A DNA stretch of 64,000 nt from Symbiodinium natans (GCA_905221605.1 CAJNDS010002170.1:434001-498000), one strand, 5' to 3'; positions 1 through 10,224 are shown, counted from the first letter of the stretch. Translations and numbers: made by a program. The notes: generated by a model not told the origin, from the sequence alone.

Positions 1-2240
1 ATCCGAAATGCCAAGCTCCGCAAAACGCCGTACACCTTCAAGTCCTGACGGCTTTGAATTCGAAGGGAACCCATGCGGGCCTCCACGACGTCATAGCGGT
101 CAATCCTCAGATGAAGTGCCCTTGCCCACATGTTGACACCGGTGTAGGAACCAAGACATTGCTGTTCAATTGTTCCGGGCCGCGGAAACCTGAACTCTTC
201 ACCCCACGCTCTAGGGCCCTAGACCACACTCACATGCAACTCACATGCCCCTCCCCCTCCCCCCCCAAGCTTCCCCAGGATCCTCATGCTGCCTTTTCGT
301 AGAAGAACCCTGAAGCGAAACACCCGAAACCTTGAGCCCCAGCCCGGTTCAAAGCACATCCCTCCTTATATGTACATCTTCTGGCATATTTGTATGTTAA
401 AGCCTTTTGTATGTTCTATTCCTATATACATATATATTTATGTGTGTGTATACAGGGTTACAAGTATGTGCATTCGCATATCTCTATAACTATGCATACA
501 TATATATATAATAATGATAATGATGATAATTTTAATAACAACAATAATAATGACGATAAGAATAAGCACAATAATGATAAAACTAATCATAAAAAATGAA
601 TGTCTATGTAGAGAACTGTAGTCATGGTTACGCATACATGAAAATACAAGCAACGAAGTTCCGACTGAATGAGTCGCAGCCCTTTAGGGAATCCCTTCTG
701 AAAGACAGAGCCGAGTGGCTCTGCGCTGAGCATCCCTTGTTGGCCCCGGGCCATGTGTGCACTCGGAGCTTTTGTTCTTTCGTTGGGTGGCGTTCTCCTT
801 CTTTCAGGAGTCTTTTGGTGACATCTCGTTCTTTTTGTGCCCAAGGTCGTTGGGAGCGGGGTTTAGGGTTATCGGCTCGGATGCCTCAAGCTTCAGATCT
901 GATGACTTGTGTGGCTTTGGAGCTTCGCGGCAGGCAGGGGGAAGAGCTGAAGCCCAAGCCTGTGGCAGAAATATTTTTTGGAACACGCTTTGGGCTTGAA
1001 ATCAAAGGTTCAGGTTTCAGGCCCGAATTTCTGCTTAAATCTGGTGGAGCATTGTTGCATTCGCCCATTGAGGGAAACTTGAAAGCCAATTACCACCAGA
1101 AGACCTTGTGCGCCTGTTCAAGGAGTAAGCTGCAGTTGCAGCATGTTCCATGCTGACATGAATCTTCTGCACTGAGTTTACCCTGAGCCATTATGAATCC
1201 AAGCCCGTAAAGGTGCCCAATGCTGCAGGCCTTCGGGCTAAACTCAGATTAGGGGGTTGCAGGTTCCAAGCGCGAAGCCTGTTTCATGGCGCTGCGGGTC
1301 TTTGCACGCGGGGGGAGCTGCGCAGTGCTCCGGCGAAAATTCTGCGCAGCTGAAAATAGGTTGAAACGCTCTCTCTGCTTTCTCGGAAAGAGGGGAAGCA
1401 AGGTGCTTGTAGATGCTTACAAGGGCTCAGGGCATCTAGTATGGCAAGCAGTGGGGTAACAAGTCTCATTTGCCCCTTAGTATAGGGTCCATACTTCCAG
1501 GGTACTCCAGTACTCCCCCCTCTTCGTAGTCGCCCAACCAAAGTCACGCGGTCGTCTTGAAGCTGCGCTCCAACCTGACACGCGCGCCATTGGACCATTG
1601 GATCTCAGGAATTCTGGAGGGTTTGGGCTCTGAAGGTTCTGCGGCCCTAGGCTGCCCCCCATAACCTGGCAATACCCTCTTCTGCTTGATCAAGGGGCCT
1701 TAGAAGGGAGCCGAAGCCCCAAGAAAGGGATGAGGCTACTGGGGATTTTGGGGTTTAAATGGGTTTAATTAAGGATTGAAGTTTTGAGGTTTATGGGCGC
1801 CTACAAGGTGGAAACCTGAGACACACTGACCTCCCGAACTTCAGGAGGCGAAACCCTCAGCCCTAAATCCCAAACCCCTCTGTCCTTAACAGGTATAGTC
1901 TAGTCGTATTTCGTGTTTGTTGTGGAAGGGGATGGGGATCATGTTTTCTGGGAGGGGAGAACGAGCCCTGCAAGTACTAAGCTAAACTACTCAACCCCCA
2001 GCCCTCAAGGGGTAACCTCGCATGCCAGTTTCAGGTCAAGATGCTCTTGAAGCTTCAGCCTCTCTTCCTGGACGGCCATGAGACGCACAGGCCTGGAAAT
2101 TCGGAGACCCGGTCCAAACAAGACTGATGTAGCGTGATGTAGCGGCATGAGTCAGGGTAGGTCTCGAAATTAGGGCCCCGTTTTGGGATCACTTTTTAAA
2201 GGGTGCCGCCATTTAGGGAACTGCCCATCAACCCCCCCCC
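1..2240. other. stretch without a supported gene
   Basis: I see no gene I can defend here. The sequence holds scattered telomere-like words, an AT-rich patch near 420-600 and several open frames of 60-190 codons on both strands. None has a recognisable motif, and frames on opposite strands look equally protein-like. It is probably intron or intergenic DNA. Confidence 0.4.
417..600. repeat. AT-rich low-complexity patch
   Basis: Alternating TA and GT steps run into loose AAT, GAT and AAC triplets. This is clearly low complexity and non-coding, unlike the GC-rich surroundings. Confidence 0.8.
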
Positions 2241-2246
2241 CCCTTC

Positions 2247-2390
2247 CCCGCGATCTTGGTGCGTGGCTCTTGCAGGTTGCCGTCCAAGATCACCTGTAAA
2301 GGCCAGGTGCGTCGCTTACAGCCTTCTCGTAGCTGAGCATGACTGCTCTGATCGACGTTCGCTACCAGAGCACTTTTTGACTTGCGCATA
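2247..2390 (-). CDS. possible exon, unknown protein
   Basis: An open minus-strand stretch includes QVILDGNLQEP and MRKSKSALVANVDQSS. Composition is protein-like and free of telomere words, but no family is recognised. The opposite strand is also open, so this is a weak call. Confidence 0.35.
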
Positions 2391-2486
2391 GGGCTTCGGG
2401 GCAATGGCTTGAAAGGTTCAGGTCCACTGCAGATCACCCTGAAGCCAACGACCCAATCCAGTCCATGTCGAAACACGCGAGTCCTG

Positions 2487-2639
2487 TTAAACGATCAAAC
2501 CCTTTGCAGAGACTCGAAACAAGAGCTGGCACGAAGTGCCCAACCCTAGTCCAAAACTTGGGCCGTGGCAGAGAGGGGGAAGTTCTGGTTCAATCGATGG
2601 TCTGTCACGCGATTCCTCGGCGATTGCTTCAGGATTGCG
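2487..2639 (-). CDS. possible exon, unknown protein
   Basis: An open frame without a start codon reads RNPEAIAEESRDRPSIEPELP near its 5' end and closes at a TAA. The acidic, proline-containing composition looks coding. No family is recognised, and the 3' half is less convincing. Confidence 0.4.
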   Translation of the reverse strand, partial: RNPEAIAEESRDRPSIEPELPPLCHGPSFGLGLGTSCQLLFRVSAKGLIV

Positions 2640-2871
2640 TCTTAAACAGGATGTCCAAAAGATTGAGGAGATGAGTCCCTTAAGGGGTCTCCCCTAAATC
2701 CCCAGATTGTTGGCCTCCCCCAACCGGGACCTGAAATCCCAGAAGAATGCACTTCTGCGGGGAGGCTTTTTGTTCAGAAGCAACTGTCGGATGTTCTTCT
2801 TGGGCTCACGTGTGAAGAGGGGTTTAGGGTTGCACGGTCCTGAAGCTACAATTTAAAGCTTCGATCCTCTT

Positions 2872-2938
2872 ATGCCTGGCAGCCCCAATCTTGTCAACAG
2901 CTGCAAATGGCTGTCGAGCAATGCCCTTCGCCCTTCGC
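2872..2938 (-). CDS. possible short exon, frame uncertain
   Basis: Two minus-strand frames are open and plausible: RRALLDSHLQLLTRLGLPG, and one reading ARQPFAAVDKIGAARHK. The stretch stands out from telomere-like flanks, but I cannot decide the frame. Confidence 0.35.
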
Positions 2939-2984
2939 CCGATACACAACTGGTTCTGCTGGGGGGCTATGCAAAATTTTCAGC

Positions 2985-3047
2985 CTGCAACGCCATAGCA
3001 TTCGTGCAGCTCCCACTCTGGCTTATCTTCGGTTTTCGCACTTACGC
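2985..3047 (-). CDS. probable short exon, unknown protein
   Basis: The frame reads VSAKTEDKPEWELHECYGVA, then meets a GC-type donor (GCAG then GCTG). Strongly acidic, aromatic-containing composition suggests real coding. No family is recognised. Confidence 0.45.
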
Positions 3048-3357
3048 ACCTTGGGGTATAAGATGCGTGCAGATGCGTGCAGGACAGGAGTTTCCGTAGT
3101 GCCCCGACCAAAACCCCCAAACCCCGCAGGCAAGCATTGCTCCTATAGTTTTGAAGAGGGTTTCGCGTGAAACCCGAACCCCTCACAATGGGGGCCGGAC
3201 TCCTTGTAGTTGTAGCTGCGGCTCTTCTCACTGCGGCTCCCGGTTCCTTGAGCTGTATCGTTTTGGGATCTTCGGGTTGTTCGGGGATGGGAGTTTTAGG
3301 GTCTAGGATGTGGAGTTTATGGCTAATCCTCTAAAGCCGCACAATTCCGAAGCCTCG

Positions 3358-3431
3358 AGAAGAGTGGGCACCCGGCCGATCTGCGCGGATCTCAGCGCCG
3401 CCTCCTCCTGTGCCGCTGCCTGCGCATTGAA
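3358..3431 (-). CDS. probable short exon, alanine-rich helix
   Basis: The frame reads FNAQAAAQEEAALRSAQIGR after an AAG acceptor. The Ala/Gln/Glu content predicts a helix. Telomere-like words flank it on both sides. Confidence 0.5.
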
Positions 3432-3511
3432 CTTGCAATGGTTCAGGGGGGTTTCAGGGCTTCAATGAGAGCTTTGGGAGGTTCAGGGGGCTTCGGCTTC
3501 GGGCATCCACC

Positions 3512-3547
3512 AGCAGCATCATCATCACCATCATCTTCATCACCATA
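3512..3547. repeat. ATC/CAT triplet microsatellite
   Basis: Imperfect CAT/CAC triplets follow two CAG units. It is short and non-coding. Confidence 0.8.
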
Positions 3548-3700
3548 ACCAAAGCCATCCCTGCAAGAAGCCTCCTCCCCCAAAGTCAAGGGCCTACGGT
3601 GTGAGATTCAGTGCCCTAAACGCCCTGAACCCCCACGCCCAAACTCTGAAGCCCATATGCAAACACGAATCCCCAGGCCTTCAATCCCAAGCCCCCTGGT

Positions 3701-4330
3701 CAGCTTTTCCCGGGCTCATAATATATTCAGTGAACGCCCGGGATGATTTAATAATAGAATTAATGGTGAACGAAGTGAACGTGTGAAGAGAACAATATTA
3801 ATTGACTTACAAGGAGTGAATACGACGCGTGAAGTAAATTAATATGTGAACCAAGAAAGGGCTTATTCTGAGAGTAGATGGTTAGGGTCTTTAAGGAAGT
3901 ACCATTAGAGGTAGTATGTTGTCCTAAAGTTTAGATGGGAGCTTGGGAATGCTGTTGTCCTAAGGTTTAGTTCATGAATCCCAGGCTTTTAATCCTTCAA
4001 GAAACTGATGGACGAAACCAACCTGGTAATACTATAATGTTAAGAGCCCCGGGCACATAATTATAATATAATAATAGCCCGGGTTAATAGTAAAATAGTA
4101 AGTGAAGAGAATATTATTACGGCGTTTGTAAAGAAGTGACATGAATGCACGAAACGCCGGAATAATATGAACGTAACAAGTGAACAAAAGTAATAAAATA
4201 ATAGTGTTCACGCGCCCAATAAGATCTTTGTATGCGCGTGGTAATAATATGATAATACGAAGTGAACTCAATTATTGTATTTGCAAGGAATTTAAGACGC
4301 GCGAAAAACAATAAGAACCCCAAAACGACC
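3701..4330. other. AT-rich island with GC-clamped hairpins
   Basis: An AT-rich block of about 630 bases interrupts GC-rich DNA. It contains at least four inverted repeats with GC-rich arms and AT-rich loops: 3708-3743 (8-base arms around CCCGGGC), 4048-4083 (CCCGGGC/GCCCGGG), 4120-4159 (CGGCGTTT/AAACGCCG) and 4209-4240 (CACGCGC/GCGCGTG). The phrase GTGAAGAGAA occurs twice, at 3786 and 4102. No coding is seen. Composition and hairpin style suggest organelle-derived DNA or a mobile element, but no organelle gene is visible to prove it. Confidence 0.7.
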
Positions 4331-4712
4331 CACATTCCCTAAATAAACTCCAGCCTCGGCTTCGAGACTCTGAAGCTTGGACATGATAAGCTTCCTGAGC
4401 CACTGTATGATGGAGGAAGAGTCTCGGGTTGTACGGGTCCTTGTCTCCGGCTCCAGGGGGTCCTAGGCTGCGGGAGTTGTACAATATTTATGGTCGGGGA
4501 TCCCGCAGTGCAGGCCTCACTGGAACAAAGGGGGCGAAAGACATGCTGTTGCAGCGTATCAGCAGACAGCGAACGGGCCTGCGGCCCCCAACCCGAAAAC
4601 TGAAAGGTGTCCTGCCGCTAAGTCCTGAATCCCACCCGCAAACTCAAATCCCAAAGCTCTGCAACCCCCCTCCAAAAACCCGAAAACATCGGTGAACATC
4701 AGCCCTACCCGG

Positions 4713-4782
4713 CTTGGAGCCCGGCACGGCAATCTGCCTGTTCTGCATCTGTGACCTGCCGCTTCAGGGTCCACATGCGCTC
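4713..4782 (-). CDS. probable short exon, helical
   Basis: The frame reads ERMWTLKRQVTDAEQADCRA, then LQ, between a GAG-type acceptor and a CAAG boundary. It lies downstream of the release-factor exons. It could belong to that gene's C-terminal part, but I see no RF1 motif in it. Confidence 0.4.
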
Positions 4783-5222
4783 GGATTTTCAATAAATTTG
4801 AAAGAAAAACCAGCACTCACCAAACCATTCTAACACAAGAACAAGCCCTGGTAGCCCGATGAAGTGCCCGATGCCCACTAAACCGGAACTGCGCATGCAG
4901 GCAGTTAGGGTTGCATTGTGTGCCTCTCTTGGGTAACGAAGAAGTGAATCCCAGTAGGCTCATGCGTGGCCTCGGCAGGGTTCAGGTGGTCTTGGGTGTT
5001 CGGTCTTAGGGGCTTGGGGTTGTCTAACCCCAAAGCCACAGGCCACCGAATTTACAGTTGAGGGTTTCAAGGTTTAGGGGTGGAGGGGCCTGCGTTGCTT
5101 CAAGCACTTGTACTCATCATAGAGGCAGGGAGTTCGTTGAAAGAATGATACGCCCGGGCGGCAGAGGAGGTAGTTTTGTTGCAGGATTTCCTAGGCCCCA
5201 AACCCGAATCCCAACCCCCTAC

Positions 5223-5274
5223 CCATTGACAGCTCTTTCAAGATCATCCAAGTTGCATGCACTGCAGTCTCCAC
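5223..5274 (-). CDS. release factor exon: VETAVHAT
   Basis: It starts after a GCGCAG acceptor and reads VETAVHAT, which continues GGQNVNK exactly as in the family (VNKVETAVR). Codons after HAT (WMILKELSM) do not match RF1, so the true donor may come earlier. Later parts such as PTGI and RSQ were not found. Confidence 0.65.
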
Positions 5275-8200
5275 CTGCGCAAGAAGCACACTTGGGCTGT
5301 GCAAAGACCACCCTTTTACGGTCCGATATTGACACAAGTGCGCTGAAAGGTCGGTTGAGCTGAAGTCGAATTCGTGCCATCGACCTTCACACCCTACATG
5401 CAACATCAACATCCCAAACCCTTGAAGCCTAAAGCCCCTTGCAACCTAAATCCACAGATGGGCACAACTAAAGCCAAGCTCCCAGCTCCCAAATCAAACA
5501 CTCCACTTCTGAAGAACTCGAAGGCCCAAGACCGTCCAAGATCCCAACAAGTGCTTCTTCACAGTGCGAATCCACAGCTCCCTTCTTGGGACGAGATCTG
5601 GCCTTGTTCACGTTCTGTCCGCCCTTGCCGCCCGAGCGGCAATACTGAAACTTGGTCTCCTTGACGACCTTCTCCCTTAGGGGTCTTTCAGGGAGTGGTG
5701 GTCAGTCCAAAAGCTGTGCACTGCGACATTCGTAGGTCCCCGTCCTGAACCCTTACACCCGAACAGCGTCCATACTGACTTGCTTCGGGCTTCGGCTTAG
5801 GGTGTGTAAGCTTTAGCTCCGCAAGCCGCGAAAGCATTCCCACACCAAAACTACACTTTTGCTCTTTTCGGCGAAACTGGCCGGACAAGCCAACGGTGTA
5901 GGTTTGCCCTTACGTGTCCGCGGCGTATCAAACCTCGTAGCCTCATGAACTTTGCGTGATCGTCGCAGGATGTGGCCTCATGGCAGCCCTGAAGTGCAGA
6001 GAGCACCTAAGCCTGCCGTCTGATAGAGGGGGGCCCTTGGCGACTGCCCCTCGACCCCCCGCCGAAGCTAAGTGAACCTGAGGCCCAGGCTCATCTATGG
6101 AGTTGGTTTCTTCCACCTGCCACGCTACAAGTCCTAAGCCTCTGCCTAAACCAAACCCTGAATCCCTGAATCCCTTAACATCCCTTAACGCTGTCGAACT
6201 ACTTGCCGAAAGCATCTACTACCAGAGCAGGACTGCAGTCGGCTTCAGAGCCGGCACTCAGGGATGTTTCGGGTTGAGAGGTTTGAACCGGGCCTGGGAA
6301 AAACTGTCCTCAAATATAAAATCCTGACCACACCCTGCCCATTGTGGTCCCCAAGCCCCCAACTCTCTGTAGGCTAGGGCTTTAGAGTTCAGTAACTCGG
6401 AAGTCTATGGAGGATGCTCAACGCTTTATAAGCCCTAGGTTTGGAGCTTTGGAGCCGCCTCGGGCATAATTGCCACCGTGGCCGTCGAGGTGTGGACCTC
6501 TGTGCGGGCCCCTCCACACAGGACTCCACACCTAAATCCCAACAACGCGACAAGCAAAAGTCCTACACCCCCTACCATCCCAAACCCTTAAAGCTTGCGG
6601 CCCAAACCTTCAAATACAGAAAGCTTCCTTCATGCAAAACCAAGCCGAACACCCACAAAGCCTCTAAATGCCTATGTCTGAAGCCGAAGCCTTTAAGCCT
6701 TTGAGAGCACTCTTGCAGCCCCTGAAGCCCTGCGCCAAATCCCGTCAAACCCTAGATCACACCGAACCCGACAACCCCTAAACCCTGCAAATCCTAACGC
6801 CCTACACTCAGGTGTTGGGGCGGGCGAAGGGGTTTCAGCAGTTTTGCAAGTTTGGGGGAGCCTGTCAAGACTCAGGTTTGAGGATTTTTGGGGGGGTCCA
6901 GGTTGGACTCGGTTTTGGGGAGTTTTCGGTCTTAAGGTTTATAAGTTAGAAGCGCTAGGGTTTTGGAATGTGAGGCCATGGGTGTGTAGGGCTAAGCTGC
7001 TGACGCGGCCGGCGCGCTCAGTCGCTGGCACCCGCTGCACGCGGTGGACACCTGGGTAGACCTAACACCCCTAACAAGCCCTAAACATTCAAACGGCCTG
7101 AAAGACCTCCTACAACTCTTTACGCCTAAGCCGAAGGAGCTGTAGGATTCAGAGTCCGCGGGATTTGCAGTCCAACTTCAGGGCGCGTTTCGGATGGATG
7201 TCAAAATGGTGCGATGCAGGGAACTTCTCCCAGAGCTCGTGGATGCTTGCCATATGACCCGGCTGCTGCCCCCCGCCCCCACACATGCAAAGGAAGCTGT
7301 TGCCCACATGTAAGACGTTGCGCCCTCCCCTCCCCTCCCCTCCCCTGGAGCCCCATAAAATCATAACCCAAACCTATCTGAGCTGAGTTTCACCCCCAGG
7401 CCCACACAGGCTCCCCACCGCTTTCGAACTTCAGCTTGGACCAAACGCCCTCGCCCTGCCAGCCGTTCGGGCTTTGGGCTCTTAAGCTTTTGGCTTGATG
7501 GAACTAATAGTTTATCAAGGATGCCATCCCTAAAAAAGATGCATCGTGGAAGACGTGGAGCCCGCCACAACGTGAACTCAGGGACCACGGGCCCATCGAG
7601 CGATTCTTTCAAGGTCAGGACCATCTTGGGTTCTGGTTGGTTTTTTTGGCGAATTTCGTGCACCGCCCCGCACGACCCCCTGGGATAGACCTTCCAAGGA
7701 AAAGGCCGTTGCAGGCTGCCACAAGTTTTTGACTTCAGGGATAGACCTCCCAAGGAAAAGGCCGTTGCAGGCTGCCACAAGTTTTTGACTTCACCTGTCA
7801 CCACCAATCGGCGAACCATCATATATGCCTTTTGACGGCTTTAGGGATTGGGGAGCCTTGAGGGCAAAGGTGGCAATTTGTGGCTAGGGGGGGATTAGGA
7901 TTTAGGGCTGGGGTCGCTGAGATTTCCTGGCCTCCCTCAGCCCAATCCCTCCACCTAGATTGGGGTTCGGGGCTTCGAGGAGGGGCTCAAGAGGCCCCAG
8001 ATCCCCATAGCTTATCATCCTGGTGTCAGGCCTGGATGCTGAGAGTGGCCTCTTGGTAGCCTCCGCCCTGATCAGGCTGCAGGCTTCAAAAGAGTAGCAG
8101 GCCTTTGGGGCTGAAGGTCAGGGACTTTGGGGTTCAGAGTTTGGGCATGCAAGACCTTGTTACGTTGCGAGAGCTGGAAGCGAGCATGTGGGACTGAAAC

Positions 8201-8875
8201 AGAATGCCAACTGAGCTTGGAACCGCCTTAAAGAGTTGTAGTTTTAGTGGTTTGAAAGCAAGCTTCCAGATCGGTCCAGACTTTGGTGGGTGTTGTGACA
8301 AGTTCGAGTCCAGCCTGGGAATCGGGAGTCGCTCTAATCGCTTTGTGGAGGGGTTTTTCTTAGAGTGCTCTCGAATTGGAGCAGGACATCTTGTAGCAAG
8401 CAGCCGAGCACCGAAGTCCTGAACCAAGAGCTGCCCGGCACCCAAATGCCCCACATGCTTGATGACCAATAGGGTAAATAGGGATGGTTGGACCCCACAG
8501 ATGCCCCAGAACGCGCTGGGAGCCTCCTTCTTTGTTTCGGAGATGACCTGGCGCTCTGACAGTCCCTGAGTAGCCCCCAACCCGGAAGATTGGAACAGGC
8601 CTGAAGTGTTCTGAACTTCTTCAGGTTCTTTCCTTTCGTTTGCGAAGGCCCAGCTGCTTAGCTGCCTTATCTCTAAAGGGCTGCTTCACGCACATCTCAA
8701 ACAAAAGAGGAAAAAGGGTACCTGTTGAAACCCTGAAACCTTCCCCAACACGGATTCTTCTAACGAAGGCATCAGTAAGCAACCGGAGCAGCCACGTAGC
8801 TCCAAAGGCTTGGGTTCCGGCTTTGCATCGGAAGCCCTCGAGGGTGCAGTACTTCGAGTACATGTTGACCAGGTC
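5223..8875 (-). CDS. class I peptide chain release factor, RF1 type (partial, at least nine exons)
   Basis: Class I release factors read stop codons on the ribosome and use a GGQ loop to hydrolyse peptidyl-tRNA. Minus-strand exons give, in the right order for RF1: the end of the PCRF domain (DLVNMYSKY...GFRCK, then KLKFES), the invariant VHRVQRVPATE, VHTSTATVAIMPE, and the catalytic GGKGGQNVNK followed by VETAV. HTSTATVA is the RF1 form; RF2 has HTSFASV. The parts join in frame across introns of about 160-950 bases, with donors GT, GC and probably GA. The N-terminal helical region, the stop-codon anticodon-like loop and everything after VETAVHAT were not found, so the gene extends beyond both ends. 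An RF1 in a dinoflagellate nucleus should serve the mitochondrion or plastid; the targeting peptide is not visible. I am sure of the family and less sure of the smallest exons. Confidence 0.85.
5603..5668 (-). CDS. release factor exon with catalytic GGQ loop
   Basis: A 66-base exon of 22 codons reads VVKETKFQYC then RSGGKGGQNVNK. GGQ is the peptidyl-tRNA hydrolysis motif of all class I release factors. The acceptor is AAG before GTC. The donor is GC (AAG then GCCAGA). Confidence 0.85.
6078..6116 (-). CDS. release factor exon: VEETNSIDEPGPQ
   Basis: A 39-base exon follows PE with VEE, as RF1 proteins read LPEVEE. The remainder is divergent. The acceptor is GCAG before GTGG and the donor is GTTCAC. 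Confidence 0.6.
6459..6497 (-). CDS. release factor exon: HTSTATVA
   Basis: A 39-base exon of 13 codons reads VHTSTATVAIMPE. The Ser-Thr-Ala form marks RF1 instead of RF2. The acceptor is AGAG before GTCC, and the donor is GC (GAG then GCGG). The 5' join gives GRVHTS, as in bacterial RF1. Confidence 0.85.
7005..7051 (-). CDS. release factor exon: VHRVQRVPATE
   Basis: A 47-base exon completes a split Gly codon and then reads VHRVQRVPATERAGR. This is the invariant segment joining the PCRF and RF1 domains. The acceptor is CCCAG before GT and the donor is GTCAGC. Confidence 0.85.
7419..7455 (-). CDS. release factor exon: KLKFES
   Basis: A 37-base exon reads GEGVWSKLKFES plus one base. The acceptor is GCAG before G and the donor is GTGGGG. 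KLKFESG immediately before VHRVQRVP is diagnostic of bacterial-type RF1/RF2. Confidence 0.75.
7607..7624 (-). CDS. release factor micro-exon: MVLTLK
   Basis: MVLTLK lies between an AAG acceptor and a GA donor. Joined to the next exon it gives MVLTLKGEGVWSKLKFES, matching RF1 KEVxxxIxGxGVYxxLKFES. It is very short, so the exact limits are uncertain; upstream codons may belong to it. Confidence 0.4.
7682..7793. repeat. 56-base tandem duplication
   Basis: Two adjacent 56-base copies (7682-7737 and 7738-7793) differ at one position. They start GGGATAGACC and end GACTTCA. They lie in the large release-factor intron, so they are probably a recent intronic duplication. Confidence 0.95.
8524..8547 (-). 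CDS. release factor exon: short PCRF segment
   Basis: VISETKKE starts after a CAG acceptor and would follow GFRCK, as VLSxSE follows GWKVE in RF1. The 3' end is uncertain: a GC donor after GAG is assumed, but the frame stays open for several more codons (APSAFWG). Confidence 0.45.
8822..8875 (-). CDS. release factor exon: end of PCRF helix
   Basis: This 54-base exon encodes DLVNMYSKYCTLEGFRCK and matches the RF1 stretch DLFxMYxxYxxxxGWK. The acceptor is CCAG before G and the donor is GC (AAA then GCCGGA). It starts and ends on a codon boundary. Confidence 0.65.
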
Positions 8876-9425
8876 CTGGCCAGAAGTTTGGTGCTGTTTG
8901 GGGTGTTGGCACGGGCACGGCGCTGATTCGATGAAATCTGTCGTCGGCTACTTGATGTGACGTGGCTTGATCATGGGATTGGCCATGGGATTCGACTACA
9001 ATCGATGCTTTTGTTCCAGGGTGGTGGGGGTTCGTTAACTCAGCTTGGATTCACCAAGCTCAAGGCAGCAACTAAGCCTTGAATAAGCGGAGAGGGTCCA
9101 GATTAACAAGCCAGGCCACCCGAAACGGACACCTGCAGGCACCCCGAGCCCCCAAGCACGGCTTCCCACCGAAAGTCCTTAAAGTTCAAGGTTCTACCTA
9201 AACCTGAAGCAATGACCACTGCAGCTTGAAAGACCGACTGCAACACAAACGCCAACGACCCAAACGTGTGTTGGGCTTCAGCTCTGACTTTAGGAACTTT
9301 ACTTTCGGATATGGAAAACAACTCGAAGCCGAAACCCTGAACCGCACTCCTCTGCCCAGAGGCACGACTCGTCACCGCCGACACCAGGTCGAATTTCGAC
9401 CTCGGGGTTCCCGACCGCCACCCCA

Positions 9426-9451
9426 CCCCCCCCCCCCCCCCAAAAAAAAAA
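9426..9451. repeat. C16-A10 composite homopolymer
   Basis: A run of 16 C passes directly into 10 A. Similar C-to-A blocks occur at 50166 and 54258, with a reverse-complement form at 58677. Confidence 0.95.
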
Positions 9452-9589
9452 CACAAAAGGAAAAACAAATTAATGGAGCTCAATTTTGGCGTGTTGTAGT
9501 GCTCAAGTGGCTCAAGGTCTTGAGGTTGTGAGCTTTAGGAGCTTTAGGGGGACCGTTGCTTTGGGGCAGAAGCCGTTCCCCCCACGTTG

Positions 9590-9778
9590 GGAAGAGTATT
9601 TGGGAAGTTTTATATCAAGATTTGGACAGTAGGTTTTGTAGGAATCGAAATCGCAAGTCAAGTGTAAGTGGTCATGTAGTACATGGTAGGTGAGCAGGAA
9701 TTCGGCCACCCTGAGACCTCCAAACGGTCGAGCCACAAGCGCCAAACACCCGAGCTCCTGCAGCCGATCTTCTGCCAT
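9590..9778 (-). CDS. possible exon(s), unknown protein
   Basis: Open frame beginning MAEDRLQELGCLALVARPFG, with LRVAEFLLTYHVLHDH and a Tyr/Asp-rich end further on. It is protein-like and free of telomere words. It probably spans an exon plus some intron. No family is recognised. Confidence 0.4.
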
Positions 9779-10042
9779 CCCAAATGCCCTTTTTCCTTGT
9801 CGGTTGTACACCCCGGAACCCGTACCCCCGCGGATAAGTCCATGAGCTTCACGCCAGAACCGACGATGCGGAATCTCGCTCGTCCGGTGTGAGCATTTCC
9901 TGATTGGGGTGCAGACTCCGCCACAAACCCTAAAGCAGAAACCCTGTCGAAGGTGTGTCCAAGGGAGGATCTGCAACCTCTACTGGGTGGCTACTTACCC
10001 CCATGCTGTTCCCTGAATCTTCAACCCCGAACAGCAACGGGC

Positions 10043-10069
10043 CTTCTGGAGCTTCTCAATGATCTCATC
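10043..10069 (-). CDS. micro-exon, coiled coil
   Basis: A 27-base exon of nine codons reads DEIIEKLQK. It lies between a CAG acceptor and a GC donor (AAG then GCCCGT), on codon boundaries at both ends. It has the same form as exons at 40622 and 54901. Confidence 0.55.
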
Positions 10070-10224
10070 CTGCTTCAGGCGTGGGCGCGCAATGGGAAGT
10101 GTTGCATTGAGCAGTGGGCAGTGTGGGCAGTGTCACAGCTCTCCTGCTGCTGGCGGAGACCTCGCGCTTCCTGGGGAGGAGCATTCTGCGACTCGAAGGC
10201 CCCAAAGCTCTAGAGAGAAAGATT

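Noticed and set aside
596-1156. 186-codon plus-strand open frame
   Set aside because: No motif, contains telomere-like words in its second half, and minus frames over 660-760 are equally plausible.
5816-5891. Possible extra release-factor exon (FRRKEQKCSFGVGMLSRLAE)
   Set aside because: RF1 spacing between VEE and the GGQ segment is already filled by the flanking exons; no RF1 similarity.
7150-7255. Protein-like minus-strand stretch (MASIHELWEKFPASHHFDIH)
   Set aside because: Lies between two release-factor exons that must join directly (KLKFES to VHRVQRVP), so it is intronic. It shows that protein-like appearance alone can mislead here.
8624-8720. Protein-like minus-strand stretch (FPLLFEMCVKQPFRDKAAKQ)
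   Set aside because: Lies in the intron between release-factor exons at 8822 and 8547 and has no place in the RF1 sequence.
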